Positions 60,374 to 64,000 of a DNA stretch of 64,000 nucleotides are shown piece by piece. Positions within the stretch are counted from its first letter, which is position 1. Each line of letters opens with the position of its first letter. The stretch is taken from positions 744,001 through 808,000 of the forward strand of contig JANINQ010000021.1 in NCBI GenBank assembly GCA_024508675.1. Reading direction: 5' to 3'. The DNA is from Afipia sp. GTDB taxonomy: Bacteria > Pseudomonadota > Alphaproteobacteria > Rhizobiales > Xanthobacteraceae. Below the pieces are notes generated by a model. It ran no database searches. It saw only the letters and a list, made by a program, of their open reading frames with translations, and was not told the DNA's origin. The translations under genes were made by a program, and so were the position numbers.

Positions 60374-63300
60374 TCAGAACGTGCCCGCCGGAGCGGCGGG
60401 CCGTTGTTTCTGCAGTCGCATGGCGCCCGGCGCAGGCCTGATGTCGATGGGCGGAGGCAATGGCTGCACCACTGCATTTCCGTTCGCCGGAGGCGGCGCT
60501 GAAGCTGGCGGCGGCGGGCTGGCCGCCACAGGCGGGCGCGGCGCAGGTGTCTTCGCCGCAGGAGCTTTTCGCCGCGGATCGCGATTGGGCATCTTCACCT
60601 GCGAAGGCGGAATTGGCTCGACCGAGGGCAAATCCTCCTCCCACAATTGCTCATCTGCTTCCGGCGCAGGCGTCACGCCACGTTCGATCTGATCGAGGCG
60701 GCGGGTCTCGCGGTCGATGGCGCGCAGTCCAAGCCATGACGACAACGCCGCGACATCGACCGCGCGCGCCAAACGGTCCGGCGGGCCGTTAAGATCGATC
60801 CGGATTTCGGGACGTCCGTTCAGCGGCCGCGTGGTTACGGGCGACATGATTGCACGGAGGTCGGCCTGATCCGCGAGTAAGTCGTATCCGCCCGCGATCG
60901 CGACACGCGCTCGTCTTGATTCCAGCGTCGCCGTCTCGACACGCAGCCGGCCATCCTTGATGCTGAATGGAATCTGCGCAGACGGCACCGTCAGCGCACC
61001 GGCAGCCAGCACGGGCTCGACAACATCCTTCAACCTGATGTCATCCCTCGCCTGCCCGCCATCGCTGGCACGCATCGCGGCCTCGAAGGCGCGCGGATCA
61101 AGGCCCGCGATACGGGCATCAGACAGTGTGAGTGTACCGGCACCCGACAATGCCCCTGTCAGCCCCGCAGCGCTACGCCCCTGCCCCGAAAGCGTCATCT
61201 GCAGTGCGACCTTGCTCTCGGGAATTGCAAGACCCCGATAGCGAAGCGCCGCGCCATCGACGTTGCTGAGCTGGATGCGCGCGTTGAACGCCGTACCCTG
61301 GTTGCCTGCGCCCTGCCGCGCATCGAGATTGATGGCCGCCTCACCGCCGCCGATCCCGCCTTTGACATCTTCGAGAACCAGCGACTGGCCATCGCCCTTG
61401 AGCGCTCCACCCAACGGCCTCAACTCAGCACCACCCGGAAGAACCGCACTCAATGCCTGAAACGCCAGTCTGCCGCGCCAGCCGCGCAGCCAGCCTCTAT
61501 CAAGGGGCGTTGATGAGTCATGTCCTGCCGCGCCGAATGCGAGACCCGTGACAGCAGCCAGATCCAGCGTATCGAGTCCGATCTCGCCATCGACGCCAGT
61601 TTCTTCGCCGCGTGTCAGTGTCAGCCGCCCGCGGATGCGCGAGCCTGCCACCGTGGCGTCGAGATCGTCGAAGGTGAAGACATTGCCCGACACGCCAAGC
61701 CGCGAGGACAGTGACAGCGGCGAGAGGCTTCCCGGCGCTGCGCTGAGCCAGGCTGAGAGATCCGCGCGACGCACCGCGACATTGAGCGTCGCTTCAGGTT
61801 GTCCGGCCCATGGATTGCCCGCTCCCTGAACCTCGCCATCGACATCCGCGCCGGTCAGCTTAGCCTTCAGTTGCAGCGGCGCACCCCACGCACCGCTCGC
61901 AGATGCCTCGAACTGCGCAGGGCGGTCGCCGGCAGAAACAACACCAGCCAAGCCCAGCGCCTGAACAAGATTGCTTGCGTTGTCGGCGGAAAGCTTCACA
62001 TCGGCGCTCACGTCGGTGCCGTTGAGCGCGGCAAGATTCGATCCGGTTACAATATCGATGGCCGGCGCGGCAGTCAGCGTGATCGCACCTTTCATCTGCG
62101 CGGCATCGATGTCGAGGGCCGCACGGCCATTGGCACGCGAGTGGTCTCTGGCGACGTCCACTGACAGGCGCGTCTTCACTGGGCCAAGACCGGACAAAGC
62201 GTTCAACCTCTCCGCGACGGCGGGAGCAAACGGCGCGACCAGTCCGCCGATCCGCGTCAACGACGGCGCAGCAGCATCCAGTGCAAGTTTACCCTTGCCG
62301 TCGATACGATCGAATGAACCAGTGCCGGTTATCGCGAGATCGCTGCCAGCCTCACCGATCTGAATCCGCTCGAGAGCGATGGTCTTCGGTCCGTAGCCGA
62401 GCGTGAGGCCAACCGGCTTTACATCCTGTCCTGCGATCACGGCACGGCCGGCGGCCAGCGCAATCCGCGCTTCGTCGGGTAGTGTCGCCTGTGGTCCGGC
62501 CAGCACCGCCGCGAGCGATGACATCGCATCCATATCCAGACTCGCGGCTGTCAACGAGGCTTCAAACCGCGTCTTCCCCTCATCGGTCGTCAGCAGCGCG
62601 ACACGCCCATCGATCGCGCCGCCGTTGATCTCGGCTTTCATGCCGTCGAGCCCGATCCGGTCCGCGGCGATGGTGGCTTCACCGCGCAGCCGCAGCGGCT
62701 TCTGATTGCGGTATGTCGCATCGCTGCGGCCCTGCAGCCATGCCGTCAGAACATCTGGATCACTGGATTCGAGACTCACCGGCCCGCTGAAACGTGCCGA
62801 CGGGCCCGGCGAAAAAATCGCACCGCTGGCGATCACCCGCGTCGCACCGGGCGCACGCAGTTCGAATTTTCCGACAGACCACGACGTGTCGTCGCCCTGG
62901 ACTGTCGCAGTCACGTTCTGCAGCGGCCGGCCGCCCAGTCCGATCTGATCGGCACTCAATTCGATCTGCGACGGAAGCGGCAGCGCCGGCAGCGATGTCA
63001 CCAGCGCGCGCAAGGCTGGCAACAGCCGCAGCGGTTCGGCGTTTGCCGCGCCTTTTGCCAGCAGGCGATCTGCATCGAGTTGCCGCGCCGACAGCGCGAG
63101 TTTCAGCAAAGGCGACGCGCCGAAGCGGATGTCGCCACTACCGGTCAGCCGCATCGCGTTGTCGTCGGGGCCGTAGGCAGCTTCGACCTGATCGAACGTG
63201 GCGGATGACGGATTGGCCTTGACCCGCGAGGAGATTTTCCAGGGCTGCCCCTGCTCGGCAGCTTTGACATCCACCGCCCGCGCCAGCACCAGCGCGCCGT

Positions 63301-63994
63301 CGAAGTTCGGCACGGCATTGTCGAATGTCAGCGTGCCGTCGAGATCGGCCAGCAGCGGCCGCTCGCCGGGATCGGCGGTGACATGCACGCGCGTGCCCTT
63401 GCCGTCACCTGTCTGTCCTGACGACATGCGGAACGGCGTCCGCGCGCCGAGCAGCGTGAACGACCCGTCGCCACGCATGCTGCTGGCGAGCGCCCGCACC
63501 TCGCCACTGAATTTGAGGTCGTCAATCCGCACCGTGCCGCCGCTCGAAGCATCATGGAGCATGATCCGACCTGCAATGTTCATGCGGTCGATGGTGAGCG
63601 AGCCAAAATTGGAGCGACCGGCGGCGGACGGCAGTTGGAAGCGGCCCTGCCGATCAAGACCGAGATCGAGCGAGAAATCATTCAACGTCAGTTCGCTGGC
63701 GCGCCATTCACCCCGCATCAGCGACCCGAGGCTGAACTCAACGTCGAGCTTGCCGGCGCTGACCCATGGGGCATTCTTTTCGCCTACGGCGACGTCGTAC
63801 AGCCGCAGCGTCGGCGTCGGCAGCAGCAACGCGTCGAGCTTGCCGGTCACCCTGACCGGCGCGCCGATGACGCGGGACGCTTCCGCCTCGAACTGAGGCC
63901 GGAACTGGTTCCAGTCGACGAAGTACGGCCCGACCAGCGCCGCGATCAGCGCAAGGATAAGGGCAATGGCCAGTCCGAGCAGCGTGGTCTGCAA
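60374..63994 (-). CDS. AsmA-family protein (start at or beyond the right window edge)
   Basis: LLGLAIALILALIAALVGPYFVDWNQFRPQFEAEASRVIGAPVRVTGKLDALLLPTPTLRLYDVAVGE; long repetitive beta domain; Pro-rich C-terminus. The codon at 63994 is TTG and the frame stays open to 64000, so the true start may lie outside. Confidence 0.9.
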   Translation of the reverse strand: MQTTLLGLAIALILALIAALVGPYFVDWNQFRPQFEAEASRVIGAPVRVTGKLDALLLPTPTLRLYDVAVGEKNAPWVSAGKLDVEFSLGSLMRGEWRASELTLNDFSLDLGLDRQGRFQLPSAAGRSNFGSLTIDRMNIAGRIMLHDASSGGTVRIDDLKFSGEVRALASSMRGDGSFTLLGARTPFRMSSGQTGDGKGTRVHVTADPGERPLLADLDGTLTFDNAVPNFDGALVLARAVDVKAAEQGQPWKISSRVKANPSSATFDQVEAAYGPDDNAMRLTGSGDIRFGASPLLKLALSARQLDADRLLAKGAANAEPLRLLPALRALVTSLPALPLPSQIELSADQIGLGGRPLQNVTATVQGDDTSWSVGKFELRAPGATRVIASGAIFSPGPSARFSGPVSLESSDPDVLTAWLQGRSDATYRNQKPLRLRGEATIAADRIGLDGMKAEINGGAIDGRVALLTTDEGKTRFEASLTAASLDMDAMSSLAAVLAGPQATLPDEARIALAAGRAVIAGQDVKPVGLTLGYGPKTIALERIQIGEAGSDLAITGTGSFDRIDGKGKLALDAAAPSLTRIGGLVAPFAPAVAERLNALSGLGPVKTRLSVDVARDHSRANGRAALDIDAAQMKGAITLTAAPAIDIVTGSNLAALNGTDVSADVKLSADNASNLVQALGLAGVVSAGDRPAQFEASASGAWGAPLQLKAKLTGADVDGEVQGAGNPWAGQPEATLNVAVRRADLSAWLSAAPGSLSPLSLSSRLGVSGNVFTFDDLDATVAGSRIRGRLTLTRGEETGVDGEIGLDTLDLAAVTGLAFGAAGHDSSTPLDRGWLRGWRGRLAFQALSAVLPGGAELRPLGGALKGDGQSLVLEDVKGGIGGGEAAINLDARQGAGNQGTAFNARIQLSNVDGAALRYRGLAIPESKVALQMTLSGQGRSAAGLTGALSGAGTLTLSDARIAGLDPRAFEAAMRASDGGQARDDIRLKDVVEPVLAAGALTVPSAQIPFSIKDGRLRVETATLESRRARVAIAGGYDLLADQADLRAIMSPVTTRPLNGRPEIRIDLNGPPDRLARAVDVAALSSWLGLRAIDRETRRLDQIERGVTPAPEADEQLWEEDLPSVEPIPPSQVKMPNRDPRRKAPAAKTPAPRPPVAASPPPPASAPPPANGNAVVQPLPPPIDIRPAPGAMRLQKQRPAAPAGTF

Positions 63995-64000
63995 GGTCTT

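Overview
High-GC alphaproteobacterial chromosomal window. Gene content, the permuted tmRNA and the alphaproteobacterial SspB suggest Rhizobiales/Bradyrhizobiaceae-like (inference). Left part (1-26 kb) is accessory/catabolic. It holds an AceE-like E1 fragment with a divergent Lrp regulator, and an AraC/TonB-receptor/PepSY/PPOX iron-type cluster. It also holds a striking ~10.4-kb minus-strand array: Rieske oxygenase, glutamine-synthetase-like ligase, LivK, amidohydrolase, LivHMGF, PcaH, PcaG. A ferredoxin reductase and an IclR regulator lie divergent to that array. A further cluster of small catabolic enzymes follows. Middle and right parts are mostly core: tRNA-Lys, TRAP transporter, leuA, PPK2, osmoprotectant-type ABC importer with a permease-SBP fusion, ilvC, ilvN, ilvB, miaA/serB, degP-like protease, hflKC, folA-thyA, TctCAB, split chrA, permuted ssrA (tmRNA) next to sspB, fumC, two RHH paralogs and an AsmA-like protein. 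Best hidden signals not in the ORF track: (i) an LLIIVV leader peptide plus terminator upstream of ilvB, (ii) a Leu-rich leader peptide upstream of leuA, (iii) an 8-bp tandem repeat that is in phase with the CCA end of tRNA-Lys, (iv) the two-piece tmRNA with tag ANDNYAPVAQAA beside its likely ClpXP adaptor. No CRISPR array, transposase or phage module was recognised.
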